Notes: generated by a model from the letters alone, not told the origin. Numbered from the stretch's first letter, positions 1-6,545 are shown. The stretch: DNA of 10,979 nucleotides from Syntrophomonadaceae bacterium (GCA_003552365.1 PUKR01000189.1:1-10979), one strand, 5' to 3'. Numbers and translations: made by a program.

Positions 1-555
1 GAAATCTTTCAATGCGAGGTGAATTATTCTTCTTTCCTGTGGATTCATTGGTTCCAGGCTTTGTTCTATATTCTCCTTACTTACTTTTTGCGCAACATTT
101 CTAGCCAGTTGGCTTAATGTCTTCTCTCTTTTATCTCTATAATTTTCCACATCGATTACGATCATCTTTCTGAGTTTAAAATATTGCCTGCGCATAACTA
201 CACTGATTAAATATTGTAGATCGCTTAAAACTCTTCCCCTGCGCCCTATTAATATTCCGGCATTCTTTCCGTATATTTCTGCTTTAATCTTTTCGCTGTC
301 TTCTGTTACTGTAACATTACCTTCAACCTCCATATAATTTAACATTTCTTGGAGGTACGACTGCATGAATTCCTCTGGCGTTTTTATAGGTTTTACCAGC
401 ACACGCGCGGTTTTGTTACCGAGTATCCCCAGTATGCCCTGGGTTGGCTCCTCCTTAATATCTATATCTGCATTCTCTTTCTTTATCCCCAGTTCTTCAA
501 GTGCAATTTCAACCGCTTCTTCTACAGTGCGCCCGGATGCCTCATATTCATTCAT
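1..555 (-). CDS. jag: Jag/KhpB (EloR) RNA-binding protein, C-terminus cut by window edge
   Basis: Cytoplasmic RNA-binding protein of the Jag/KhpB/EloR family, which in Gram-positive bacteria acts with the small KH protein KhpA and affects cell elongation and division. Reading from 555 leftward gives 185 uninterrupted codons to the window edge. An N-terminal Jag domain (about residues 1-50) carries a G-I-L-G-I-L-G segment. A type II KH domain (about 75-145) has the loop GRRG followed by VLSDLQYL. The start of an R3H domain (about 150-185) contains MNPQERRIIH, which holds the Arg and His that name the domain. Family members are usually around 205-210 residues or longer, so only a short tail is missing. 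The ATG overlaps the yidC TGA as ATGA, so translation is probably coupled; GGGAAGGG just upstream can serve as the ribosome site. Identification is firm. The detailed role in this organism is inferred from the family. Confidence 0.93.
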   Translation of the reverse strand, partial: MNEYEASGRTVEEAVEIALEELGIKKENADIDIKEEPTQGILGILGNKTARVLVKPIKTPEEFMQSYLQEMLNYMEVEGNVTVTEDSEKIKAEIYGKNAGILIGRRGRVLSDLQYLISVVMRRQYFKLRKMIVIDVENYRDKREKTLSQLARNVAQKVSKENIEQSLEPMNPQERRIIHLALKDF

Positions 556-1538
556 TTTTTACCCTTCCCTTTTTTCTTTTTCTTCGTCTTTCCATCACTC
601 GGAGTAACTTTTGAAGGTTCCTCGTTTTCTTTGCTCTCATTTTCACTGCTCTTGCCTTTTTTATCAGGCTCATATTTGGCAAATCCGTCTTTGAAAAAAT
701 CGTCATCTTTTTTCTTTTTCTTTTTCTTTTTTGGTTTATCTTTATCCGAACTTTTAGAGTTACCTTCGACCTTTCCATCCACATCTTTCGCAATACCATC
801 AGCCGTTACCACTTCTATTTGTTCATTATTCTTGTTTTGCTCTAAATAATTTATCAGTTTGTGCTGACCCAGTTGAAATACATTATTAAATGTCCAATAT
901 AAAACCAGTCCAATAGGAAAACTGAAACTAAACACGGTAATCATACCGGGCATCAGATAAAGCATCATTTTTTGACTGCTTTCTGACGGCATGGAAATCA
1001 TCGAATATAAATAGGTAGTAGCTCCCGCTATTAGTGGAAACAGGTAGTATATGCCTTCACTGGTAAAATTAACGGTTAGCTGTGTTATGATTGCTGCCGG
1101 GTCTTCGAAGACCTGGCTTGGTAAGATTAGCAGGTTTATGAATTCGGTAGATTGAAACAAAAATGGGCTAAATACCTCTCCTATTTTAGCCTCGATAATA
1201 TCGGGTTCCCTTAATAATCTAAATATACCAATTAATATTGGAAATTGGACCAGCAGCGGCAAACAGCCTGACAGGGGGTTCATGTTATTTTTTTTCATAA
1301 ACTCACTCATTGCTTGATTTTGTTTTGCCTTGTCATCCTTGTATTTTTGCTGGATTTTTTTCATTTCAGGCTGTAACTTCTGCATCCGTCTTGTTGATTG
1401 GATCTGCTTGTTATTTAAAGGAAAGGTGATTATTTTTACTATTAACGTTAGTATTAAGATAGAGGCCCCAAAATTTGGAACATATGAGTATATAAAGCTT
1501 ATTACCTCTCCAAAAAAAAGCGCTATTGTTTCAATCAT
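552..1538 (-). CDS. yidC: YidC/Oxa1/SpoIIIJ family membrane protein insertase
   Basis: Membrane insertase that places proteins in the cytoplasmic membrane, alone or with SecYEG. The 328-residue product has the Gram-positive core: a transmembrane segment around 24-42, a charged cytoplasmic hairpin (43-88) with QSTRRMQKLQPEMKKIQQKY, the signature NPLSGCLPLLVQFPI (87-101), and further membrane segments near 163-182, 192-205 and 206-222. The groove Arg of SpoIIIJ (R73) aligns by eye with Lys35, a conservative change. No lipobox Cys is visible at the N-terminus, unlike B. subtilis SpoIIIJ. The tail from about 232 to 328 is long and highly charged, with eight Lys in a row at 270-277 and a Lys/Gly-rich end. 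Such basic tails bind ribosomes in Oxa1 and some YidC2 proteins; that role is inferred here. ATG start with AGGAGG (1545-1550) 6 nt upstream. It lies 20 nt after yidD and overlaps jag by 4 nt. Confidence 0.95.
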   Translation of the reverse strand: MIETIALFFGEVISFIYSYVPNFGASILILTLIVKIITFPLNNKQIQSTRRMQKLQPEMKKIQQKYKDDKAKQNQAMSEFMKKNNMNPLSGCLPLLVQFPILIGIFRLLREPDIIEAKIGEVFSPFLFQSTEFINLLILPSQVFEDPAAIITQLTVNFTSEGIYYLFPLIAGATTYLYSMISMPSESSQKMMLYLMPGMITVFSFSFPIGLVLYWTFNNVFQLGQHKLINYLEQNKNNEQIEVVTADGIAKDVDGKVEGNSKSSDKDKPKKKKKKKKDDDFFKDGFAKYEPDKKGKSSENESKENEEPSKVTPSDGKTKKKKKGKGKK

Positions 1539-1558
1539 TTTTTTCCTCCTATTTTAGA

Positions 1559-1816
1559 TTACTCTACCGGGTTGTAGCCGCCGGGATTAAAGGGGTGACA
1601 TTTAATTATTCTTTTAATGCCCAGGAGTAATCCTTTACCTGCGCCGTACTTATTAACCGCATCGTATGTATACTCCGAACATGTAGGGTAAAATCTGCAA
1701 ACCTGCGGCTTTAAGGGGGATATAAATTTCCTATAAAACCTTATCAGCGCCAGGCAGATTAATTGAGCCGGGCGCCTTTTTACTTGATTTCTTGCAATAA
1801 ATTTTTTTTCCGGCAA
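1559..1816 (-). CDS. yidD: YidD, membrane protein insertion efficiency factor (TTG start)
   Basis: Small (85-residue) cysteine-containing protein of the YidD/DUF37 family, known as a factor that helps YidC-dependent insertion of inner-membrane proteins. The family pattern is complete: an amphipathic N-terminal helix (LICLALIRFYRKFISPL), then CRFYPTCSEYTYDAV, and CHPFNPGGYNPV near the C-terminus. The only credible start is TTG at 1816, with AAGGAG about 11 nt upstream; no in-frame ATG or GTG lies before the conserved core. The reading frame begins inside the end of rnpA (37-bp overlap), which suggests translational coupling. yidC follows 20 nt later, so the factor and its insertase are made together. 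Identification is secure; the exact start is less so because the alternative codons are poor. Confidence 0.93.
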   Translation of the reverse strand: MPEKKFIARNQVKRRPAQLICLALIRFYRKFISPLKPQVCRFYPTCSEYTYDAVNKYGAGKGLLLGIKRIIKCHPFNPGGYNPVE

Positions 1817-2118
1817 AGAGTATACAGCTCCTTACAAGCCTCGTAATAATTCACATCTACTGCCGGTTTGCGTGCAATTAATATAAAATCATATCCCTTG
1901 CGAAGCTTGCCATTCACATTTAATTGGTAAAAAGCCTCCTTATAAATCCGCTTGATTTTATTTCTTACAACGCTTTTACCAACTTTTTTACTGATGGAGA
2001 ATCCAATACGGTTATATGTTAAATTATTTTTGCAGTAATATAGGACTATGTTTCTTGATACAACTGTCTTACCTTTTTTATAAACCCTTTTGAATTCCCA
2101 ACTTTTTCTTAATCTCAA
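1780..2118 (-). CDS. rnpA: Ribonuclease P protein component (TTG start)
   Basis: Protein subunit of RNase P, which helps the catalytic RNA remove 5' leaders from precursor tRNAs. The 112-residue product begins RLRKSWEFKRVYKKGK, matching the N-terminal strand and substrate-binding cleft of the family. It contains the RNR-type basic motif as VVRNKIKRIYKEAF (about residues 50-63), with Lys in place of the middle Arg. The closing segment YDFILIARKPA is also typical. The start codon is TTG with AAAGGTG 10 nt upstream; no better start precedes the conserved Arg/Phe region. It lies 16 nt downstream of rpmH, the near-universal arrangement, and its end overlaps yidD. The product is highly basic, as expected for an RNA-binding subunit. 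Confidence 0.95.
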   Translation of the reverse strand: MRLRKSWEFKRVYKKGKTVVSRNIVLYYCKNNLTYNRIGFSISKKVGKSVVRNKIKRIYKEAFYQLNVNGKLRKGYDFILIARKPAVDVNYYEACKELYTLCRKKNLLQEIK

Positions 2119-2134
2119 ACTATTTTCGCACCTT

Positions 2135-2269
2135 TCAGGCGCTTAACTTCTTTCTCATTCTCTTCCTTCTATTTCTCAGTATATTTCTGCCGCCCTTGGT
2201 GCTTTTTCTCTTCAAAAACCCGTGTTGTCTTTGTCGTTTTCTTTTTTTTGGTTGATACGTCCTTTTCAT
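2135..2269 (-). CDS. rpmH: 50S ribosomal protein L34
   Basis: Ribosomal protein L34, a 44-residue, Arg/Lys-rich protein that sits in the 23S rRNA of the large subunit. The sequence starts MKRTYQPKKRKRQRQHGF and ends with the family's RKKLSA; the GFLKRKSTKGGRNIL core is recognisable. The ATG at 2269 has AAAGGAG 6 nt upstream and is preferred over an in-frame upstream extension to 2332, which would add residues absent from all L34 proteins and would run into the promoter. It is first in the leftward operon and is followed 16 nt later by rnpA. Compared with the usual end 'RRAKGRKRLSA', this protein has RNRRKRMRKKLSA, a small variation. Confidence 0.97.
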   Translation of the reverse strand: MKRTYQPKKRKRQRQHGFLKRKSTKGGRNILRNRRKRMRKKLSA

Positions 2270-2315
2270 ATTTTCTCCTTTACTTTCAGGCGTTTTTTCT
2301 TTTGAATCAAAAGAA

Positions 2316-2345
2316 ATTATACAGTAATGCAAGTGCTAATGTCAA
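2316..2345 (-). promoter_or_regulatory. Sigma-A type promoter of the rpmH operon
   Basis: On the minus strand a perfect TTGACA (2345-2340) is followed by 18 nt and a perfect TATAAT (2321-2316). Transcription should begin near 2309, giving a leader of about 40 nt before the rpmH ATG. This is the strongest promoter by sequence in the window and suits a ribosomal protein operon. Confidence 0.88.
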
Positions 2346-2442
2346 GGCAACAATCTTTCTATTTTTGCTGTTTTTAGGTTCTTTTCTTTGGTTTTACATG
2401 TAAATAATCGCTCATATTGTCTACATTATCCTTTGCAGTTGT

Positions 2443-2451
2443 TGTGGATAT
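2443..2451 (-). promoter_or_regulatory. DnaA box, 8/9 match
   Basis: The minus strand reads ATATCCACA, one mismatch (first base) from the consensus TTATCCACA. It lies about 50 bp from the paired boxes at 2502-2524. Confidence 0.65.
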
Positions 2452-2499
2452 CTGTTAATATATCGTTGCGTAATGAAAGATCACCCTGCACCCTGTAGG

Positions 2500-2526
2500 A
2501 GTTATCCACAATATTTGTTGATAACT
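2500..2526. promoter_or_regulatory. Head-to-head DnaA box pair in a 27-bp dyad
   Basis: A perfect DnaA box TTATCCACA (2502-2510, plus) faces TTATCAACA (2524-2516, minus; one mismatch). The surrounding bases extend this to 12-bp arms (2500-2511 and 2515-2526) with one mismatch and a 3-nt centre. The right arm overlaps the candidate dnaA -35 (2518-2523), so the dyad may serve both as an origin element and as the site of DnaA autorepression; the latter is inference. Confidence 0.78.
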
Positions 2527-2545
2527 CTGTTATTATGTTTATAAC
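2518..2545 (+). promoter_or_regulatory. Candidate dnaA promoter
   Basis: TTGATA (2518-2523) is followed by 16 nt and TATAAC (2540-2545); each hexamer matches sigma-A consensus at 5 of 6. A start near 2552 would leave about 29 nt before the ATG, enough for the GGAGG at 2568-2572. A weaker alternative is TTGCAG (2433-2438), 17 nt, and TAATAT (2456-2461) with an extended TG. Confidence 0.5.
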
Positions 2546-2580
2546 TTGCCTATTTCTTGCTCACATTGGAGGCTTATTTT

Positions 2581-4020
2581 ATGAACAGCTACCTTAATGA
2601 AATCTGGCAGCTTATTTTATCTGAACTGAGCAAGGAGCTTTATAAACCCAGTTTCGAGACCTGGTTTAATTTAACCAAACCCGTTTCATTAGACAACAAC
2701 TGCCTTGTTATAGAAGTCCCCAATGATTTTACCAAGGAGTGGTTTGAAACCCGCTATAAAAATCAAATAATTAATGCTTTAAAGCAGGTCACTTCTGATG
2801 AATACAGCGTAAATTTCGTTATTGCCGCCAACGAATTTAATGAAAGTGAAGTTAATACTGCAGGCAAAGCAGATTATGAACAATTTAAGCAATTTGAAAA
2901 TTCATCTGAACAAACAATTCGATCAAGTCATTCTCAAACAGGTAACGGTAATGCAGAGGCCTCTGTAGAAAATAATACGCTCCTTAAAAATAAATACATC
3001 TCCACCTTTAATCCCCGTTATACCTTCGACACTTTTGTAGTCGGAGCTTGCAACCGCCTTTCTCACGCCGCTTCACAGGCAGTTGCAGAAAGTCCGGCCA
3101 GGGCTTATAACCCTTTATTTATTTACGGTGGGGTTGGTCTGGGCAAAACCCATCTTCTCCATGCTATCGGTCAATATTCGCTAATTAATCACGGCTTTTC
3201 AAGGGTATTCTATTTTTCATCTGAACGATTTACCAACGAATTTATCAATGCAATCAGGGATAACAAAACCATTGATTTTAGAAATAAATACCGAAACATG
3301 GATATTTTACTTATTGACGACGTCCAGTTTCTTGCCGGCAAAGAACAAACCCAGGAAGAATTTTTCCACACCTTTAATGCTTTACATGATAATAACCGGC
3401 AAATAATAATTTCCAGTGACCGCCCTCCAAAAGAAATTCCCACCCTCGAAGATCGGCTTCGTTCGCGTTTTGAATGGGGCTTAATCACAGATTTACAGCC
3501 TCCCGACCTTGAAACACGAACAGCGATATTAAAGAAAAAAGCACTTTCCGATGGAATTGATATCCCGGATCAGGTAATTCAATACATTGCCGATAAAGTT
3601 GTTACCAACATCAGGGAACTTGAAGGTGCACTTATCCGTATTGTTGCTTATGCTTCTTTATCCGAGGCCCCAATTACCCTTGAAATAACCGAAGCAGCTT
3701 TACAGGATATTATATTTACTCGCCAAAAAAACATTACTATCAATACCGTTATTGAAGCAACTGCCGAGGGTTTCAACCTTAATCCTGAAGAAGTACGCTC
3801 CAAAAAAAGAACTCAAAATATTGCATTAAGCAGGCAAGTTGCTATGTATTTATGCCGAATGCTGACCGATTATTCTCTCCCAAAGATTGGAGAAGAATTT
3901 GGCCGGGATCACACCACAGTTTTGCATGCTTTCAAAAAAATAGAAGAAATGATTTCCGCCGACAATGATTTTAAAAACCGGATAGAATTAATTAAAAACA
4001 ACATTATTGAAAACTCCTGA
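2581..4020 (+). CDS. dnaA: Chromosomal replication initiator DnaA
   Basis: ATP-dependent initiator that binds DnaA boxes, melts the origin and recruits the helicase. The 479-residue product has all four domains. Domain I is at about 1-80 (W9, and W34 in FETWF). A low-complexity Asn/Ser/Glu linker runs from about 90 to 140. The AAA+ domain has Walker A GGVGLGKT at 183-190, Walker B LLIDD at 243-247, sensor I around IIISSD at 275-280, and NIRELEGALIR at 343-353. Domain IV, which binds DNA, has the signature GRDHTTV at 441-447. I take ATG 2581 as the start because GGAGG lies 8 nt upstream and the protein then begins MNSYLNEIW like its relatives; a TTG 24 nt earlier lacks a ribosome site. Flanked on both sides by DnaA-box DNA, which points to autoregulation. 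Identification is certain. Confidence 0.99.
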   Translation: MNSYLNEIWQLILSELSKELYKPSFETWFNLTKPVSLDNNCLVIEVPNDFTKEWFETRYKNQIINALKQVTSDEYSVNFVIAANEFNESEVNTAGKADYEQFKQFENSSEQTIRSSHSQTGNGNAEASVENNTLLKNKYISTFNPRYTFDTFVVGACNRLSHAASQAVAESPARAYNPLFIYGGVGLGKTHLLHAIGQYSLINHGFSRVFYFSSERFTNEFINAIRDNKTIDFRNKYRNMDILLIDDVQFLAGKEQTQEEFFHTFNALHDNNRQIIISSDRPPKEIPTLEDRLRSRFEWGLITDLQPPDLETRTAILKKKALSDGIDIPDQVIQYIADKVVTNIRELEGALIRIVAYASLSEAPITLEITEAALQDIIFTRQKNITINTVIEATAEGFNLNPEEVRSKKRTQNIALSRQVAMYLCRMLTDYSLPKIGEEFGRDHTTVLHAFKKIEEMISADNDFKNRIELIKNNIIENS

Positions 4021-4026
4021 TTAACC

Positions 4027-4035
4027 TGTGTATAA
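4027..4035 (-). promoter_or_regulatory. DnaA box TTATACACA
   Basis: The minus strand reads TTATACACA, an exact match to the broader TTATNCACA consensus. It begins 7 nt after the dnaA stop codon. Confidence 0.75.
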
Positions 4036-4105
4036 CGTGTGTGCATTTTTTACTATTTATTTTACAAAAAATAAAGTCAGTGCTTCTAAACAACTTTTTA
4101 ACCTC

Positions 4106-4114
4106 TTATCCACA
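4106..4114 (+). promoter_or_regulatory. DnaA box TTATCCACA
   Basis: Perfect consensus box on the plus strand. It covers the place where the -35 of the extended -10 promoter at 4126-4134 would fall, so DnaA binding may affect dnaN transcription. Confidence 0.82.
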
Positions 4115-4125
4115 TTCATTTTTAG

Positions 4126-4134
4126 TGATATAAT
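4126..4134 (+). promoter_or_regulatory. Extended -10 promoter for dnaN
   Basis: TGATATAAT is a perfect extended -10 (TG-N-TATAAT). The -35 position at 17-nt spacing reads TTATCC, a poor match that is part of a DnaA box. Predicted start is near 4141, giving a leader of roughly 138 nt for dnaN that includes the unwinding region. Confidence 0.65.
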
Positions 4135-4187
4135 ATGCTAAAGTCCTTAACCTTAAGCTCTATATTTTCGTTTTTCTTTTATTAACA

Positions 4188-4260
4188 GTATACACAAGTA
4201 CTATTACTACTGCTTTTTTTATATATATCTTATTTATTATTTATTTACTTGTGTATTTTA
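4188..4260 (+). other. DNA unwinding element with DnaA box and DnaA-trio-like triplets
   Basis: A near-box GTATACACA (4188-4196, one mismatch to TTATNCACA) is followed by 4 nt and then CTA TTA CTA CTG CTT (4201-4215). Read 3'-5' on the other strand this is GAT AAT GAT GAC GAA, like the DnaA-trio repeats that load DnaA on single-stranded DNA in B. subtilis. A long A/T tract follows. The segment is framed by an 11-bp perfect inverted repeat (4190-4200 and 4246-4256). Confidence 0.72.
4190..4256. repeat. 11-bp inverted repeat framing the unwinding region
   Basis: ATACACAAGTA (4190-4200) is matched exactly by its reverse complement TACTTGTGTAT (4246-4256), 45 bp apart. Each arm carries the TACACA core of a DnaA box, pointing toward the AT-rich centre. 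Confidence 0.8.
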
Positions 4261-4278
4261 ATCAGGAGGTTTCTTATT

Positions 4279-5391
4279 ATGCGCATATCAACAAATTCAT
4301 CACAATTATATTCTTGTCTCGAAACTGTTGAAAAAGCTTTACCTGTTAGAACTACGGTTCCCCTGATTAATAATATTTATATGCAGGTAAAACAGGAAGA
4401 ATTACTTTTTTCTGCTACCAACCTTGAGATGACCATAAATACCTGCATGAAAAATTCTAATAATGACACCGGTGACATCCTTTTACCTTCTAAAATTATA
4501 GATATTATGCGCTATTTCCCGACATCCGAAGTTAACCTTGATATAAACCTGGAAAACTATAGAATTGAAATTTCCGGGGGATCCGCACATTTCCAGTTGT
4601 ACGGCGCCGATCCGCAGGATTATCCTTCCACAGCATTCATCGAGGTAGAAAATAATGATGCTTATAGCATCGAGCAGGGAGTATTAAAAAAGCTGATCAG
4701 AGCTGTAGTATATGCTGCTTCTGCTGAAGAAACAAGGCCTGCCTTTAACGGGATCCTTTTTACCTTTAAAGATGATACTATCAACCTTACTGCATCCGAT
4801 ACTTATCGGCTGGCCATAAAAGGAATAAATAATCAAAACTGGTCTTTCGAAGAACATAAGTGTCTTGTTCCTGCCAGGGTTTTACGTGAGTTAATCCGCC
4901 TTTTAGGTGATGATCAGCAGGAAAAAGTTTATTTTAATATGGACAGCAGATCTATTGCATTTAATACTGATTCTCTTTATTTTGGATCGCGGTTGCTGGA
5001 GGAAAAGTATCCGGATGTTAGCGGAGTGATCCCAAAGGATTATGAAACCAGGGTGAATATTGATTGTAAAATGTTAGAGGATACTATTAGCCGCGCTGCC
5101 TTACTGGCCCAGGGTAAAAATCAAGCAGTTAACCTCAGCACCGTAAACAGTAATTTGGAAGTTAAGGTTTCTTCGCAGCAGGGAAGTATGGATGAATCCA
5201 TTCCGGTAGGACAAAACGGGCCAGACATTGATTTATTTGTAAACAGTCGGTTTGTGCTGGATGTGCTAAGAATTAGTGAGGAAGAAAGCATAATAATAGA
5301 TTTTCATGGTAACGGAGGACCAATTATTTTCAGGATTGAAAACGACCCCGGTTTTCTTTACCTGGTCCTTCCGATTAAGAAATTTAACTGA
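4279..5391 (+). CDS. dnaN: DNA polymerase III beta subunit (sliding clamp)
   Basis: Ring-shaped clamp that holds the replicative polymerase and other enzymes on DNA. The 370-residue product has the normal length and three-fold repeated clamp fold. Recognisable family segments include SATNLEMTI, GDILLPSKI, RPAFNGILF, TASDTYRLAIKG, and the C-terminal YLVLPIK, which forms part of the partner-binding pocket and reads LPIK rather than the MPMR or LPVR of better-known clamps. I chose ATG 4279 because AGGAGG (4264-4269) sits 9 nt upstream and the protein then starts MRISTNSSQL; an upstream in-frame start at 4249 would lie within the inverted repeat of the origin and has no ribosome site. recF follows after 20 nt, so the two are likely co-transcribed. 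Identification is certain. Confidence 0.98.
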   Translation: MRISTNSSQLYSCLETVEKALPVRTTVPLINNIYMQVKQEELLFSATNLEMTINTCMKNSNNDTGDILLPSKIIDIMRYFPTSEVNLDINLENYRIEISGGSAHFQLYGADPQDYPSTAFIEVENNDAYSIEQGVLKKLIRAVVYAASAEETRPAFNGILFTFKDDTINLTASDTYRLAIKGINNQNWSFEEHKCLVPARVLRELIRLLGDDQQEKVYFNMDSRSIAFNTDSLYFGSRLLEEKYPDVSGVIPKDYETRVNIDCKMLEDTISRAALLAQGKNQAVNLSTVNSNLEVKVSSQQGSMDESIPVGQNGPDIDLFVNSRFVLDVLRISEEESIIIDFHGNGGPIIFRIENDPGFLYLVLPIKKFN

Positions 5392-5411
5392 TCTGGTTTG
5401 GAGGTTGTTTC

Positions 5412-6545
5412 TTGTTCTATCTTGAGGGGTTACAAGTTGATGGCTTTAGAAATTACCAGTCTCAAAAAGTCCGGTTTAACCCTCATCTCAATATACTTGT
5501 TGGTGCAAATGCCCAGGGAAAAACAAATATTTTGGAATCAATTTTCTATTTATCCGTTAATAGATCCTTTAGGACTAACAGGGACCAGGATCTAATTAAT
5601 TGGGAAAGTGGCTATTTTTTTATTAAAGGCAATTTTGTCCGCGACGATTTTAAAAACACGGTAACTGCCGGTTATAAAAAACAGGGGCCGCTTAAAATCA
5701 ATGTAAATAGTAGTCCGGCAAAAAAATATGGACATATGCAATATTATCCAGTCGTTGCTTTTAGTCCCGATGATCTTCAGATTATAAAAGAAGGACCATC
5801 AATCCGAAGAAGGTTCATTAATTTGGAAGCTTCGCGGCTCAGCACAAATTATTTGCAGAACTTAAAAGATTATCAGCGTATTTTAAGGCAGAGAAATAAG
5901 ATTTTAAAAGAAAATCATGTTCGAGCTAAGCTTGAAAGGATAATTGAACCCTGGGATCGAGCCCTGGTTATAAAGGGAGCAGCATTAATCGAGGAAAGGA
6001 AAAAGATTATTCGATCCCTGGAAGAAAAGGTACAATTTTTTTTTGGAAAAATGACTTCTTCTATGGAAAACATTTCTTTACAGTATAAAAGCAGTGTAAA
6101 AGATGTAGATATTTTAGAGCTCATGCAAGAAGGGTTTATGGATGATTTAAAAACAAAGCGAGATCAAGAAATGAGAATGGGGTCTACATTGCTGGGGCCC
6201 CACCGCGACGATATAAAAATTTTTATTAATGGTTATGATTCAAGAAGTTATTCTTCTCAAGGACAGAAGAGAACTGCGGCCCTGGCTTTAAAAATGGCTG
6301 AAATATCCTTGTTTTATGATCGTAACAGGGTACATCCAATTATTCTTTTAGACGATGTTTTTTCTGAATTTGACGAATCAAGAAAATTGAACCTGCTGGA
6401 TTTTATTCGCAATAACGGAGGGCAGTGTTTCATTACTTCTGCTGTAAACCAGGATCCTCTACTGCATAAATTAAACAGGCCATACAAGATGTTTACAATT
6501 TCTCATGGGAGTGTAATCAATGAAGAAAGTAGGACCACTAATTGA
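5412..6545 (+). CDS. recF: DNA replication and repair protein RecF (TTG start)
   Basis: SMC-like ATPase that binds gapped DNA with RecO and RecR and helps load RecA at stalled forks. The 377-residue product has Walker A GANAQGKTN at 31-39, the ABC-type signature SSQGQKRTAALALK from 281, and Walker B ILLDDVFSEFD with acidic residues at 314-315. The LGPHRDD segment is also typical. The N-terminal GLQVDGFRNYQ matches the family start, so the TTG at 5412, with GGAGG (5400-5404) 7 nt upstream, is taken as the start. The gene follows dnaN directly; the S4-domain gene yaaA often found between them is missing. The last 26 bp overlap the next gene, which suggests coupling. Confidence 0.97.
   Translation: MFYLEGLQVDGFRNYQSQKVRFNPHLNILVGANAQGKTNILESIFYLSVNRSFRTNRDQDLINWESGYFFIKGNFVRDDFKNTVTAGYKKQGPLKINVNSSPAKKYGHMQYYPVVAFSPDDLQIIKEGPSIRRRFINLEASRLSTNYLQNLKDYQRILRQRNKILKENHVRAKLERIIEPWDRALVIKGAALIEERKKIIRSLEEKVQFFFGKMTSSMENISLQYKSSVKDVDILELMQEGFMDDLKTKRDQEMRMGSTLLGPHRDDIKIFINGYDSRSYSSQGQKRTAALALKMAEISLFYDRNRVHPIILLDDVFSEFDESRKLNLLDFIRNNGGQCFITSAVNQDPLLHKLNRPYKMFTISHGSVINEESRTTN

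Larger units (their letters stand above)
2270..2580. other. rpmH-dnaA intergenic region, left half of bipartite oriC
   Basis: This 311-bp AT-rich gap separates the divergent rpmH and dnaA genes. In many Bacillota this interval holds the upstream DnaA-box cluster of a two-part origin. Seen here: the rpmH promoter (2316-2345), a 12-bp palindrome TTTACATGTAAA (2393-2404), a near-box (2443-2451, minus), a perfect box (2502-2510), an inverted partner (2516-2524) and the likely dnaA promoter. No small gene with a ribosome site was found. That this half acts in initiation is inferred from position and boxes. Confidence 0.8.
4021..4278. other. dnaA-dnaN intergenic region, right half of oriC with unwinding element
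   Basis: This 258-bp AT-rich gap corresponds in position to the B. subtilis origin segment where DNA is first melted. In order it holds an R-type box (4027-4035, minus), a perfect box (4106-4114, plus), an extended -10 promoter (4126-4134), a near-box (4188-4196), triplets resembling DnaA-trios (4201-4215), an A/T run (4214-4260) and the dnaN ribosome site. That replication starts here is inferred from this layout. Confidence 0.85.

Noticed and set aside
349..849. Long plus-strand reading frame rich in Phe and Ser opposite yidC and jag
   Set aside because: It is the complement of the Lys-rich yidC tail; the Phe runs mirror Lys codons, there is no ribosome site, and both opposite-strand genes are well-supported families.
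2270..2332. N-terminal extension of L34
   Set aside because: L34 begins MKRTYQP in essentially all bacteria, and the extension runs into the -10 of its own promoter.
2557..2580. Upstream TTG start for dnaA
   Set aside because: It adds eight residues not seen in DnaA and lacks a ribosome site, while ATG 2581 has GGAGG at good spacing.
4249..4278. Upstream in-frame start for dnaN
   Set aside because: It lies within the origin inverted repeat and before the AGGAGG that serves ATG 4279; the extra residues do not resemble clamp proteins.
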